Source: Gnetum montanum (lineage: Eukaryota; Streptophyta; Gnetopsida; Gnetales; Gnetaceae). From it: DNA of 64,000 bases. The notes under the pieces were generated by a model that ran no database searches, was not told where the DNA came from, and worked only from the letters and a program-made list of their open reading frames with translations. Each line of letters begins with the position of its first letter. Positions within the stretch are counted from its first letter, which is position 1. Shown one piece after another: positions 33,005 through 44,014 of this stretch. The translations under genes and the position numbers were made by a program. The stretch lies in NCBI GenBank assembly GCA_015680685.1, contig MNCI01023951.1:1-64000 (forward strand), in the 5' to 3' direction.

Positions 33005-34840
33005 CGCTCAGTCGAAGTTTAGAACCGCCTCGTAGTCATTTGGCACCGTGTCTATTGTATTTACATTCTCGTCTGGGAATTCGGGTTCTATTGTACCTGG
33101 ATCATGCATTGGCGATGTGGTCATTTGATTCGCTATGGCTTGACCCTTTACTGATGATTGTGCTACATAGTGGAGGTCAAACTCAGCTATGATTGCCTTC
33201 CAACGGGCTATCCTGCTTGACTCATAGATGTTTCCGGTTATAGCTCTGAGCACATTATCTTTGCAAATTATGTTAACTTGATTTTGGAAAAGATAATGTT
33301 GCCATTTCTTTAAGGAGAAAACTAAAGCTAAGCATGACTTTTCTACATCGTTATATCTTTTTTCGTGGGCAACCATTGCATGACTCAAGTAGTATACGGG
33401 GATCTCAATTCCGTCATCTCGTTTTTGGAACAACATGGATGCGATTGATGATTCTGATGTTGCCAGGTAGATGTAAAACGGCCTATCGTTTTTGGGTGGG
33501 AATACGGTGGGTAGCCGAGCAAGTGCTGTTTTAACGTTGTCAAATGCTTCTTGGCACTGCGGTGTCCATTCAAAGCGGGTGTTTTTGTGTAGTAGGTGGT
33601 TCATGAGCATAAGTTTTCCCATCAAATTTTCTATGAACCTCCTAATGAACTGCAACCGCCCTTGTAGCCCTCGGAGTTCGGTCAGATTGCTAGGTGGTTT
33701 TAGGCTCATAATGGCCTTAACCTTATCGGGGTCTACCCGTATCCCTGCCTCTGAGGCTACAAATCCACGCATTTTTCCCGTTTTGACGCCAAAAATGCAT
33801 TTCTTCGGGTTAAGCCTTAGTTCATATTTTAGACAGCGTTTTAATACTAGGTCAAGATCTTGTACGTGTTGTTCTGGCGATTTTGACTTGACCACTATGT
33901 CGTCCAGGTAATCATTGAGCGAGTGTAAGATGTAATTGCTGAAAATATATGTCATCGCTCTTTGATACGTGGCCCCAGCATTCTTGAGGCCAAAAGGCAT
34001 CATTGTATAACAAAAGATTCCCCAAGGTGTCATGAAAGTGGTTCGGAGCTAATGTTTCGGGTTGATACGTATCTGGTTATATCCTGAGAACCCATCCATA
34101 AAGGATAATAGGGCATGCCCAGCAGTTGAGTCAACTAGTTGATCGATGCTAGGTAAGGGGAAGTCATCCTTTATGGTTGCTACGTTAAGGTCCCGAAAGT
34201 CAATGCAAAGACGAATGCTTCCATTCTTCTTTGGGACTATAACCATGTTCGATACCCATTCGGCATAGTCAACAGCCCTAATGAAACCAGCTTGATAGAG
34301 TTTGGTAATCTCGCTACGAACTGCTAACGCCACTTCGGGTTTGACCTTTCGTGCTTTCTGTTTTACTGGCCTTAGTTTCGGATCAAGGATGATGTTGTGC
34401 TGGATGATACGGGGGTCTAATCTAGGCATGTCTGTATAGGACCACGCAAATGCCTTCATATTGTCCTTAATTACGTTTTTGATGTCTCTAGCTAGACTTG
34501 GTTCTAGTAGTGTAATTAGTTTTAGAATTTTAGTTTCCCCATTGGGCATGGTGATAGGCGTTTTGGTTAGAGGGTCCTCGGTAATGTTTTCAGCTTCAAT
34601 GTCGAGGGACTTTGTCATTCCCTAATATTCGTCAACCGTTTGCTGTGTTGAAGCTATCGTAAAGTCATTCGCTGATGAGCTCGTGTAAACGAGATTCGCA
34701 TCGATACTCCTTTCAATTGCGCCATATGGTCCGTCAACGACCAATGGCTCTGTCAAGCGTTTGCAATCCATTAGGCAAATTCCTGTCAATAAATGGAGAG
34801 CCTGGTAAGATAGCGGAGGTTGTTTTAGGTTTTTCGGCAA
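33005..34840 (-). pseudogene. pol: Element Y: reverse transcriptase and RNase H
   Basis: A single minus-strand frame interrupted by two TAG codons. The linker (34840-34622) ends at TAG, probably an old TGG (EY-stop-GMTKSLDIE). RT proper includes IIQHNIILD, VRSEITKLYQAGFIRAVDYA, MVIVPKKNGSIRLCIDF, and DDFPLPSIDQLVD. A second TAG lies at 34049-34051 before LRTTFMTPWG. The catalytic box is intact as YLDD (about 33900). Then come KKCIFGVKTGKMRGFV and the Ty3-type RNase H (FYIYLATSES...HEKRYNDVEKSCLALVFSLKKWQHYL) to about 33180. If the stops were read through, the enzyme looks otherwise whole. It copies element RNA to DNA and removes the RNA strand. Confidence 0.9.
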
Positions 34841-34885
34841 TCTTTAGCGTGCAGACATGAAAATGAGTTAACATGATAGACGAAC

Positions 34886-35250
34886 AGCAGTTTAATGCCT
34901 TACTGGGCAACGAACGGCAGTTTAATGCCTTACCGGGCAACGAACGACAGTTTAATGCCTTACCGGGCAACGAACGACAGTTTGATGCCTTACCGGGCAA
35001 CGAACGGCAGTTTAATGCCTTACCGGGCAACGAACAGTAGTTTAATGCCTTACCGGGCAACGAACGGTAGGTTTTTGTGTGTAAATCTTGCATCTTTTTT
35101 TTTCGGTGTTTTTTCATAGTTTAATGTCATTTCGGACTTTTTATAGTTTAACGTCATTTCAGACTGTTTATAGTTTAACGTCATTTCGGATTGTTTATAG
35201 TTTAACGTCATTTCGGACTGTTTATAGTTTAACGTCATTTCAGACTGGAA
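34886..35250 (-). repeat. Two tandem arrays in the PR-RT spacer of element Y (30-bp and 27-bp units)
   Basis: About six 30-bp units at 34886-35070 (sense GGTAAGGCATTAAACTGCCG) and about five 27-bp units at 35110-35250 (sense GAAATGACGTTAAACTATAA). Both share a TTAAACT core with the arrays around the M and O spacers. They separate the gag-PR frame from the RT frame. No antisense gene is present here. Confidence 0.85.
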
Positions 35251-35259
35251 GTTTGCTTT

Positions 35260-37497
35260 CTATTTTAATTGTTTTTTGATATTCTTTATTTTTACGTCAG
35301 AGGATGTACTGACAGGCAAAATTTTATACTCAACATCTCCCTCACTAATCACGTTGAATGGCAATTCGGCCCAGGAGGTGTTTGTTAGAATGTTTTCGGT
35401 GATTGTATTTTCGAGAGTTTCGGTATTGGTTGTTGTTTCCACGTTGTCTTCTTCACAAGGCCGCAGGTGTAGCGTGCCAGATGGAGGCGTTTCGGTGTTA
35501 GGAGGTTTTTGATCTGTGACAGAGTGGTTGCATTCAATTTGTGATCGGGGGTTCTCATCACTTGGGCTAGGCTTTTCAAGCTCTATTTCTGACCCTTGTT
35601 CTATGTCTAAGTTCGAGGAGATGATGGGAATGACCGCTTCCCCATGTATAATGACTTCTCCTCCCTCGTAGGGCAGATGAATTTCCTGGTGTATGGGGGA
35701 TGAAACTGCTCTTAATTGGGCTAGCCAAGGTCTTCCCAATATGAGATTAAACCCTGGCATCTCGTCAACTACCAAAAAATCAGCGGATGTAGGAAACTGG
35801 TCTCCCGCTATAAAGTCTAGAGTTATCGTGCCCTTGACTACCACACGCGACCCGCTGAAGGATTTCAAACATGCGGTTGTTGTGGATTTGATCGAGTCTG
35901 TAAGCCCCAATTGTTCGATGATCGGGTATGGTACAACGTTAGTGGCTGCCCCATCATCTACGTGTACCCTATGTATCTTAAATTGGTTTATACGTATGGT
36001 TATAAACATAGGGGTCGTCGTCGTCTCACCTGTTGTTTTATCTATTTTGATGCTCTCGTCACGGAAACTTAAGGCCTTAGGGATGACCCCGAAAGGAGGG
36101 TACATCACCACATGGATTGCTGGTTCGCTCGGAGGCAAGTCCTCACTAACCGGGATAGATGTTAACATGCGTACAAGAGCTTCGCGGTGAGTCTGGGAAG
36201 TCAACACTAAATCATATAAGCTTAGAGACGTGTTCTTTTGTTTCAGTGCCTGAGTGACTTGTGTTAGGACCGTCGCGAAATCTTTGCTGTCAGGAGTGTT
36301 TTGGTTAAGAGGGACCGGGTCCATCGGGCCCAGGAGTTTTATCTCGCGTTTCTGTGGTTTGTCGTTCTTGTGGATGTTAGGAGTTTCACGATGGTCGTGC
36401 GTCCGAGAGGTTTCGCCGTTGCTGTCGGATGACGCCATGGGCATGGAGCTAAGAGGTGTTGGTTTAGGTGGCCCCACAGCTAGTTGTTGGCGTTCTCTCT
36501 CCACGCGCTCGCATGTGAGCTTGTCCGCTAGGCGCCCTCGTGTGCTACGCGGAGGTGGACTTGGCCTCGGAGCCTGGGATTGTCCAGGGACCTTTACGAC
36601 ATGTGGAGCACGGCGGGGTTGCGGGTACGACTGGGGAGGAGCCTGTGCGGGCACCCGGACAACGTATGGAGTTGGCCCTAGTGGAGATGGGATCTCCGTC
36701 ATTGCAATAGCGGGTGGTACTCGGACTACAAAGGGGGAAGGCCGAGCATGAGGTGCCGTTGTGTTTGTGGGATTAACAGGGGGAATGCGCACCACGTAGG
36801 GTTGTTGGCGCGTTGTCATGTGGGAGGCAGGTGTAGTCGAGGGCACTCGGACTACGTACGGCCGCTGCGGGGTGCGAGATGTCTGGGGTGCGAGCGCGGG
36901 CTCAGCGGGAGGGATTCGAACTACAAACGGCCTGTAAGATGTTTCTTTGTTTTCGGGGTGTATAGTGTTCATGTGGGGCATGTCGGGATCATCATCACAG
37001 TAAATCGTGCTAATTGTGTATGGAGCCTCCTTAGTGTTTAGGGGGTCTTGGTACATCCCCATGGTCTGATTTTGTGGTTGGACGGGGTTAGCTTCGTCAA
37101 AGGTGATGTTACCTTCTGCAATCATCCGCTGGATGTCCTGTTTCAAAGTGAAATAGTAATCTGTTCCATGCCCCGGTCTCTGATGATAATCACAAAAGCG
37201 ATCCATGCGGAATCCTTTGGGCACGGGCGGCTCATCTGGCATTGCCAGGCTTGGATTCTGTACAAGTTGACAGAACCGATCGTGTCTTTGTATGGCTACC
37301 GGGGATAATTGTTTGTGGCTCATCAACCCAGCCTTTAGGAGTTGATCGAAGAGTTGAGCAGGCTTCATTGGTAGAGGCGTATATTGAGAGGGTTCTTTCC
37401 TCTCAAAATTCCGTGCACGGTTTGTCAGATTCTGTTGCGATGACGATTCCTGCGTGGCGGTTGGAGGCGGGGGCTGATAGTAGTTAGTAGGTGGCAT
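35260..37497 (-). CDS. Element Y: Gag C-terminus, VVRxP repeat linker and retropepsin
   Basis: An intact 745-codon frame. Residues 40-130 hold the post-Gag block (LPMKPAQLFDQLLKAGLMS) and a knuckle-like CDYHQRPGHGTDYYFTLK. Next comes a Pro-rich linker with six copies of a P-Y/F/H-VVR/K-V/I-P motif (36580-36940). Then protease: HREALVRMLTSIPVSED, HRVHVDDGAATNVVPYP with an intact catalytic DDG (codons near 35955), FLVVDEMPGFNLILGRPWLAQL, and PYEGGEVIIHGE. A Ser/Glu/Thr-rich tail ends at 35260. Protease would cut the Gag-Pol polyprotein inside particles. The first codons overlap the upstream Gag frame; a one-base indel near 37500 accounts for the change of frame. Confidence 0.88.
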   Translation of the reverse strand: MPPTNYYQPPPPTATQESSSQQNLTNRARNFERKEPSQYTPLPMKPAQLFDQLLKAGLMSHKQLSPVAIQRHDRFCQLVQNPSLAMPDEPPVPKGFRMDRFCDYHQRPGHGTDYYFTLKQDIQRMIAEGNITFDEANPVQPQNQTMGMYQDPLNTKEAPYTISTIYCDDDPDMPHMNTIHPENKETSYRPFVVRIPPAEPALAPQTSRTPQRPYVVRVPSTTPASHMTTRQQPYVVRIPPVNPTNTTAPHARPSPFVVRVPPAIAMTEIPSPLGPTPYVVRVPAQAPPQSYPQPRRAPHVVKVPGQSQAPRPSPPPRSTRGRLADKLTCERVERERQQLAVGPPKPTPLSSMPMASSDSNGETSRTHDHRETPNIHKNDKPQKREIKLLGPMDPVPLNQNTPDSKDFATVLTQVTQALKQKNTSLSLYDLVLTSQTHREALVRMLTSIPVSEDLPPSEPAIHVVMYPPFGVIPKALSFRDESIKIDKTTGETTTTPMFITIRINQFKIHRVHVDDGAATNVVPYPIIEQLGLTDSIKSTTTACLKSFSGSRVVVKGTITLDFIAGDQFPTSADFLVVDEMPGFNLILGRPWLAQLRAVSSPIHQEIHLPYEGGEVIIHGEAVIPIISSNLDIEQGSEIELEKPSPSDENPRSQIECNHSVTDQKPPNTETPPSGTLHLRPCEEDNVETTTNTETLENTITENILTNTSWAELPFNVISEGDVEYKILPVSTSSDVKIKNIKKQLK

Positions 37498-39326
37498 CGG
37501 TGGTTTTTGTTGTTGCGTCCTGCTACGGCTGCTATAGTGGTTTTAGCCTTTTCTTTGTCTTTCTTAGTATGTTGATTTTTAAAGGCTGTGTAGGCTATAT
37601 CGTGACTGTTTTGGGCAGCTTCTTCAATGTTCTTAATTTGTTCGAACGCCTGATTGAGATCACGTGCATTGAGGTAATATAGTTTAGATTTAAAGAAATC
37701 GTTGACGGCCCCTTTTAGGATCATGCGTAAGTAAAATGGGGAGATCGGTTCATGAAGCTCGTTCAGAGCCGCGCTCCATCTTTGAATGAATTTTTGGACC
37801 GGTTCAAGAGGCCCTTGCTTAATCTGCATGAGGCTATCCAGCGTTGGCTCGGGTTTCAAGTTATACTTGAACCGGGTCACAAACTGGCGTATAAGGTCAT
37901 CCAAAGCGCAGATGGAGTTCCTGGGCAAGGCGCGGTACCAATCGAGTGCTCTTCCCGTAAGGGACATGGGGAACACCCGGAGGACAGCGTGGGGCCAAGC
38001 CTGGAGCAGGGCACATTCCAACAGGAATGTTATGAGATGGGCGTTAGGATCTGCCTCACCGTTATATTTGGTCAAAGTTGGCAGGGGAACACCTTTGGGC
38101 AACGTTAAAGGTGGGACAGAGGAGCTGATAGGATCGTCTTTGTAGAAATCCATCACTCTCATCTCCCCATCATTGACAGTTTTGAGACGCTTTACCTCAT
38201 CTGTCAATTCCTGCATCATTCTTTTGGCATCCGCCCAATCCTGAGCATTTGGGAGCAAGGTGGTTTGGGCATGTGGCACGCTGTATGGGTTAGATTGCTG
38301 CACAGTGGACTGGAAGGCTGAAAGTTGCGTTGTTGGGGGTTGCGTTTGTGGGAAGTGTACGGTAGATGGCATCAGGGGTGCTACATTATAGAGAGGAGGC
38401 TGTTGCTACTGTGGTCGTGGTTGTGCGTGAGACACATGAGTCGGTGGCAACGTGTGGGGTGGTATGTACTGGTGGGAAACCTGGTGCGACGTCGTGCCCG
38501 TCGTCGGCCATTTTCCGGCCATGTTGTATGAGGAGGCCCCTTGTTGGGTTACAGCGGTGAAAGGGGGCGCATGCATTTGGATATGCGGGATGTAGTGGGC
38601 AGGTATGGACACAGGTATAACGTGTGGCATTCTTACCACTTGGGACTGGGCTTGGAACGTCACCCCTAGGTTGCTGTGAGGGGGTGGTGCTTGTGAGGAT
38701 GAACCCGCAGGTGTAAAAGGGAGGACGTTGGGAAAAGGGTGGCCCTGGGGAAGAATTTGAGCTGACGCGGATGTTTCTTGTAACAGTGCTTGGGTATGGT
38801 CAGAGGTAACGGATTGGAGGGGTATGGTCTCCCCTGTGTCCGGGTTAAATACGGGGTTCATGTGGTTATGTGGACTAAGAGTATGATAGGAGTCTTCATG
38901 CTCAGATTGCGCAGCGAATTCGTCCTCTTCATCCCGTTGTGGTTCTACCGTAACCTGATCTAACGATTGGCTCCTGTGCAGAAGGAGCTACATAAAGAGC
39001 TCCGAGAATTGTTCCGGAATGGGGATTACGTCGTACGGGGAAGGGATGAATTCATACCCCCCTCTGTAAAAGATCTCAAATTGCCTTTTTACTTCCGTCT
39101 CAGCCCGGTCTACCGCAAGGCCAGCTTGCATTTTAATGCAAATGAAATTATACTCGTCTTGGCTTATGATGTTAGCGGCAGGGTCTCTCCCTTGCAACCT
39201 CAACGATCTACGGGGCCCCACCATGGATTGTCCTCCCATATGTTGTGTGGTGGATTGCTGGGCAGCCGTTGCGTCTGAGATGTTAACGTTCTGGGTAGTA
39301 GCAGCGGTGATGTTGACAGGATTCAT
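37425..39326 (-). pseudogene. gag: Element Y: Gag (two amber codons, one frameshift)
   Basis: Start at 39326 (MNPVNITAATT), the first ATG after the leader. The N-terminal block reads DEYNFICIKMQAGLAVDRAE and ends IPIPEQFSELFM, directly followed by TAG at about 38988. The frame continues unchanged through a Gln/Pro/Thr/His-rich section to a second TAG at 38406-38408 (CAG-TAG-CAA, so an old Gln codon). After that come VMDFYKDDPI, LPTLTKYNGEADPNAHLITFLLECAL, LDWYRALPRNSICALDDLI.QFV, KYNLKPEPTLDSLMQIKQGPLEPVQKFIQRW and FKSKLYYLNARDLNQAFEQIKNI. The frame shifts near 37500 into the protease frame. M has no such shift, so it is a mutation, not programmed. Confidence 0.88.
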
Positions 39327-39703
39327 GATTATGGACGATTTGAGTGTGTGGAGTTGATATGGATAACGGTGTATGCGGTGGCGTAGACGAGTCTACAGGC
39401 TACCCCCCCGGCGTAAACGCTGGCGTAAGCATGTAGCGTGTACGCCCAGTATGCAGCGTAGACGCTGGCGTAAGCATGTAGCGTGTACGCTAGGGTTTGT
39501 CTACAGCGTAAACGCTGGCGTAAGCGTGTAGCGTGTACGCCCAGCATGCAGCGTAGATGCTGGCGTAAGCGTGCAGCGTATACGCTAGGGTTTGTGCAGC
39601 GTACACTGGAGTCGACAGCGTAAATGCTGACCTTGTTTTAAGAACGGCAGCGAGGACGCTGATGAGCGTGAACGCTGAGGAACGTGAAGCCTGTTTAGCG
39701 AAG
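39327..39703 (-). repeat. Leader of element Y with GCGTAAACGC-type repeats
   Basis: The untranslated leader contains about four tandem units of 45-50 bp at 39410-39610. Each has GCGTAAACGCTGGCGTAAGC and AGCGTGTACGC segments, that is, short inverted repeats like those in the LTR. No gene is present. Confidence 0.75.
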
Positions 39704-39722
39704 GGCCCTCCTTCTAGCGCCA
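39704..39722 (-). other. Primer-binding site, element Y
   Basis: The minus strand reads TGGCGCTAGAAGGAGGGCC, five bases from the LTR end. M, O and A carry variants of the same site. The primer tRNA would end in GGCCCTCCTTCTAGCGCCA; I do not assign it. Confidence 0.85.
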
Positions 39723-39727
39723 AAAAC

Positions 39728-41070
39728 TGTTCTGACCGAAATCGTCGGTGCAAGGTTGAAATGTAACGAACACCAAAAGAGATGCAGACAAGCACAGTCG
39801 TCCCTGCCTCCGCTTGAGGGCAAGCTGGAAAGGACGAAGGCAGAGTGCCTTGGATGGTCCACATGCGGATCAAACAAGGACTTCCCCGAGCGCCGCCGAA
39901 GCGTTATACGCTGGGTTATACATAAACAAGGCGTAAGCAATGAATCAGGCGTGCACGGCGTATGTATGACGGGCGTAAACAGAATGGGGCATAAAAAGCG
40001 TAAACAGAAATGAACACAGCGTGAGCGTACGGGCGTGACAGCGTAAATAGTGTGAATGGATGTTGGGCGTAAGCAGGCAGACAGCGTGAATAGTGGGCGT
40101 ATACGAATGGAGACGGAGCGAAAATGCAAGCGGGCGTGAACGAAGTGTGGGCCAAATTGACGTAAAACTAAAAAAGAACTCACAGCGAGCGTAAACAGTG
40201 GTCGTCTTCGGACACGAACCGAGGGCGGAGCACGAACGTAAACAGGCATAAACAAAGCGCGGACCAAATTAACATAAAACCGTAAAAGAACTTGCAGCAA
40301 GTGTAAACAATAGATTATGGAATTAAAGTTTTGTGCACCGGTCTAACGCAGTTGTGTGGGGATACAAGGCGGACGTAAAGCCCCGGTGAACGGAAGGATG
40401 CAGCTGGTGGACACGGTAGGCGAAGCATGAACTGTGCTCAGCGTGCAGGAGTTTCCAGCGTAAGCGTAAGCGTATGAGGGTTTCAGCAGCGTAATTGCTC
40501 TGGGTCGGCTCTGGTAAATTTCTGCAGACCCTGTAAATGTGGAAAACTGGGCTATTTATAGGGGTAGGGTTACCGGGAAAAGCGGATGGGGGGACACGTG
40601 GCGTATAGACCGGGCGTTACAATTTAGAAACACGATATACGTCAGACATATATCTTATACATCAGGCCGGCGTATACGCTGGGTGTATACGCCGAGCATA
40701 TACGTTGGGTGTAGACAGATAGATGCTGGCGTATACGCTGGGTGTATACGTCGAGCATATACGCTGGGTGTAGACAGATAGATGCTGGCGTATACGCTGG
40801 GGCGTATACGCTGGTGAATGTTGGGCGTATACGCCGGCGTGTACACCGAAGGATGTCCACTTGCTTCAATCCTTGCTCTTCGGTGTAATCTTCATGTTGC
40901 CATTGGAAATCCTGTCGTCGAGCGTCTCTGCCGTACCTGGGCGTGTGCGCTGAAGAGCTGGGCGTAGACGCTGGGCGTGAATGCTGGGCGTAGACGCTGG
41001 GCGTGAACGCTGGGTGTAAACACTGGGTGTACACGCTGGCACAACACTTAAAGATTTTTGTGGTGTTTCA
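39728..41070 (-). mobile_element. Element Y: 5' LTR
   Basis: 1343 bp, aligned end to end with 28818-30114. The extra length comes mainly from a 59-bp tandem duplication at 40671-40788 within the GTATACGC array. TATA box at 40551-40565, G-box at 40595-40600. Termini are TGAAACACC (41070) and AGAACA (39728). Confidence 0.92.
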
Positions 41071-41640
41071 GACACGGGTCATGGTAAAAGGCATGGTTCA
41101 CATTAAATTCATGGTAGGGGATCAATTCCTCACAAATGCAACATTCATCATGGTTGAAGAGATGCCTAGGTTTAACCTAATCTTGGGGAGGTCATGGTTA
41201 GTGCAACTTAGGGTTGTCTCTTCACCTATACATCAGGAGATCCATCTACCCTATGGAGGTAGGGAGGTGGTAATCCATGGCGACGAGGTAGCAACGCAAG
41301 CTATCAATAAGGTGGATATGGAACAGGGCTTAGAGGTAATAACTTCTAAGAATGAAGCACCTATCTCTGTAACTAACCATTCATCAAAGAACCAGCTTGA
41401 CACACCAGTCTAGAAAGCAAAAGCACATGGGCTAAGTTTCCCTTCCAAGCAAAGGACAATGATGCAGACGAAGGTCATGGCAAAGCATCTTGGCCTTACG
41501 CCTCACCCAATCCACAATGGGTCAAGAAGTAGTTACGCATAGTGTAGCAACCCCACTGCTTCTTACCCAATTGACATCCATTGTATAGTTATTGCTCATT
41601 CACCTCGCATCCATCCATCTACGCTAGCTACACCAACTTA
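41071..41640 (+). pseudogene. Element M: C-terminal protease, continued after Y
   Basis: The first five bases are the right GACAC duplication. The frame 41086-41410 continues M's protease: HIKFMVGDQFLTNATFIMVEE, PRFNLILGRSWLVQL, SSPIHQEIHLPYGGREVVIHGDE. A diverged acidic/polar tail ends at the TAG at 41411. The remaining 230 bp is the low-conservation tail before the spacer array. Confidence 0.85.
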
Positions 41641-41664
41641 CTTTTACCTTTCAATCATTAACAT

Positions 41665-41850
41665 CTTTCTTTTATGCGATGGCCCGAAATGGCCTAAAAC
41701 TAGTGATGGCCTGAAATGGCCTAAAACTAGTGATGGCCCAAAATGGCCTAAAACTATATATGGCTTGCTAAGGCCTAAAAATGGCAAAATTTTTCCTCTT
41801 TTTACATCACATCCATAGCCCAAAAATGGCCTAAAACTAAGACAAATGAA
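41665..41850 (+). repeat. TTAAACT/CTAAAACTAG array, left side of the M spacer
   Basis: Units of about 27-30 bp of the form ATGGCCTGAAATGGCCTAAA followed by ACTAGTG. It lies between protease and the 3' end of the antisense gene and is the counterpart of the arrays in Y and O. Confidence 0.8.
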
Positions 41851-44014
41851 AAACATAAAAAAATTGATCGCATAGATAACATACATAACACATAAGCTAG
41901 TGTAACACAAAAACTTGCCAAAATTTCATTTTTCATTCAATAGTTCCACATAACCAATGTTTGCAATAGTTTTCCAAAAATTCAAAAAATCAAAAAACAA
42001 ACCATTGCTATCATGGGTCATCTTCGCCCACATCATCTTCACTCACATCATTTGCTCCTACATATCTCTCTTCTGCATTCTCTCCCTCTACACTACCTTC
42101 GCCTGCATCTTCATTTCTGCCCTCAACGGGCCCTACATCTTCATCTAGAATCTACATTGCAATAGTAAAATAGTCAGCTAGATGAACACATAAATGCTAG
42201 AAAAACATAAAACCTTTGCATAGTGGAAAGAGACTAACCCGAGATGGTCCCACTTCCATCTTGAGGGGTGTGCTATCCAACCCAAGCCCAAGGCATTCCC
42301 AAATCTCATCCTCCATGATATCGGCCCAGTGCCTATCACTTGGCCTAGCTTTTGTAGTGGCTTTCTACTTTTCAATGGCCTTTCGACTCCACAATATCAG
42401 AGAAAAGGAGGCAATTGCAGTCTCACCTATGCGAAGATCCACTTCCTGTTAGGAGATTCACTAACTGTTACCTACCCCATGAACTTTTTGTAGGCTTTAG
42501 TAACACCAATGGCATTCAGGAATGCTTCATGAGTAAACACCTTTACTAAAGCATCCTGATACAGTTTGTGTTAGGTGGAACATTCTAGCTTATACATGTG
42601 CTTATGGTTCTTCTGGGACTGCCCCCACTTGTAAACCCTGGTGCTGTAATCCTTCCAATATTGGTTCTTCTGAGCCAACAAGTCCATTTGCATTCGTTGT
42701 TCTATTATATCTTTGATGGTCTCGTTGTTGCGTCGTACAACTATCCAATATCTAGCGTAATCTATGATAGCCGTGTGCCAACTACCATCATTGTTCTCAT
42801 GGGCCAGGGGGAAGTCATTCCTAGATTTGAGATCTCTCACCTCAGTGCTCAGCTCAGCCTTCTCTTTCTCGGTCCTCTAGACCCACTTCCATAGGTCCTC
42901 ATTGACATGCCTACACTTCCACAAGGAGCATGCCAAGTGCAAAGTGCATTTGCTAGCCTCGTCATATATCCGACGAGGCACCTTGGCTAGTTCAGGTGGA
43001 AATGTAGGCACGACATCAACTTTCAACACCCGTTGCACATCCCATTTGAGTCAAGAGGCTGTTGCAATGCATAAAAGACACATCAATAAAATTAGCATAG
43101 CAAAGTTAACAATTTAATAGGTCTAGCGTAGCAACATCAAAAGGCCTAGCATAGCCATTTCACTTACCCACTTTAGGATCGACCTGTCTAAGATGGCTAA
43201 CCATGTCATCGATGATCCTTTACATGAAAGTGAACTTGTCGGGGGTCTTGGCCCATGGTTCCATGCAAACCAAGGGAGGTCCTGCAGTGTTGAAGATGGT
43301 GTCTATCATGAAACTAAACATGTCAAACCGAGGTAGACTAATAGAATTGCAAGTAACACAAATGACAGTGTAGGGGCTCCTACCTAGTAAACCCTTGGGG
43401 TTGATAAATGGGGGATCACCCATCGACATGTCATCGAATATATTGTCAAACTCACCAGCATCTAATTGCAGTTCTCCTCCTTTCTAGCTCAAAAGCACAA
43501 TAGTACCTTTAGCATGTGTTTGCTCCCCTGATGCTGAACTACATTCAGCAGAGGAACCTCCAGTAGAAGTCTCTTTTTGGCTAATGCAGGATACTTATTT
43601 ATTTGTTGGTGCCTTTCTTTTCAAGGCACCAGCACCCTCCTCATCTAGACATGTAGAGAGACTCCTCTTCATCACCAAAAATGTCCTCCTCTTTAGTAAG
43701 AGGCTTCTTCTTGATCATAAAAGTTCCTTCCTTCATGGTGGGAGCTCCTTCCTTCTTGACTGGGACCCTATCTTTTATGACTAGGCCCCTTGTGTCTTTA
43801 CTCACTACCCCCAAGTTGGGGGCTAATACTTCCTCTTCACCTTATTCTTCTTCTTCTTCTTCCTCTAGCAGCAGAAAAAAAACATGTTAGCATTATAGTT
43901 TAAACAACATTAGTTTAAAGTAGGTACTACACTATGCTACGCTACTTAGCGTAGCATAGCATAGCAAGCATTTAATCAAAAGGCAAAGAAACAAACAAAT
44001 AGAGGAGCATTTAC

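Larger units (their letters stand above)
28818..41070 (-). mobile_element. Element Y: youngest Tat-like Ty3/gypsy retrotransposon, minus strand
   Basis: 12,253 bp between two LTRs (28818-30114 and 39728-41070), with PBS, PPT and 5-bp duplications. The domain order in sense (minus) direction is gag, PR, short spacer with two tandem arrays, RT, RNase H, aRNH, INT (mostly in an assembly gap), 3' region, PPT. The LTRs differ at roughly 7% of positions in the first 400 bases by eye, mostly transitions at CpG. Known damage is two amber codons and one frameshift in gag, amber codons in pol, and two opals in aRNH. It is markedly more CpG-rich than its surroundings, consistent with less methylation decay. 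Confidence 0.92.

Noticed and set aside
35088-35279. Frames with repeats such as SLTSFRTVY and LPGKALNCRS
   Set aside because: They are translations of the 27-bp and 30-bp spacer arrays. These unit lengths keep frame, but the product is purely repeat-driven.
36254-36751. 165-codon frame opposite the Y Gag-PR linker
   Set aside because: It is a shadow of the Pro/Val/Arg-rich linker codons on the coding strand.
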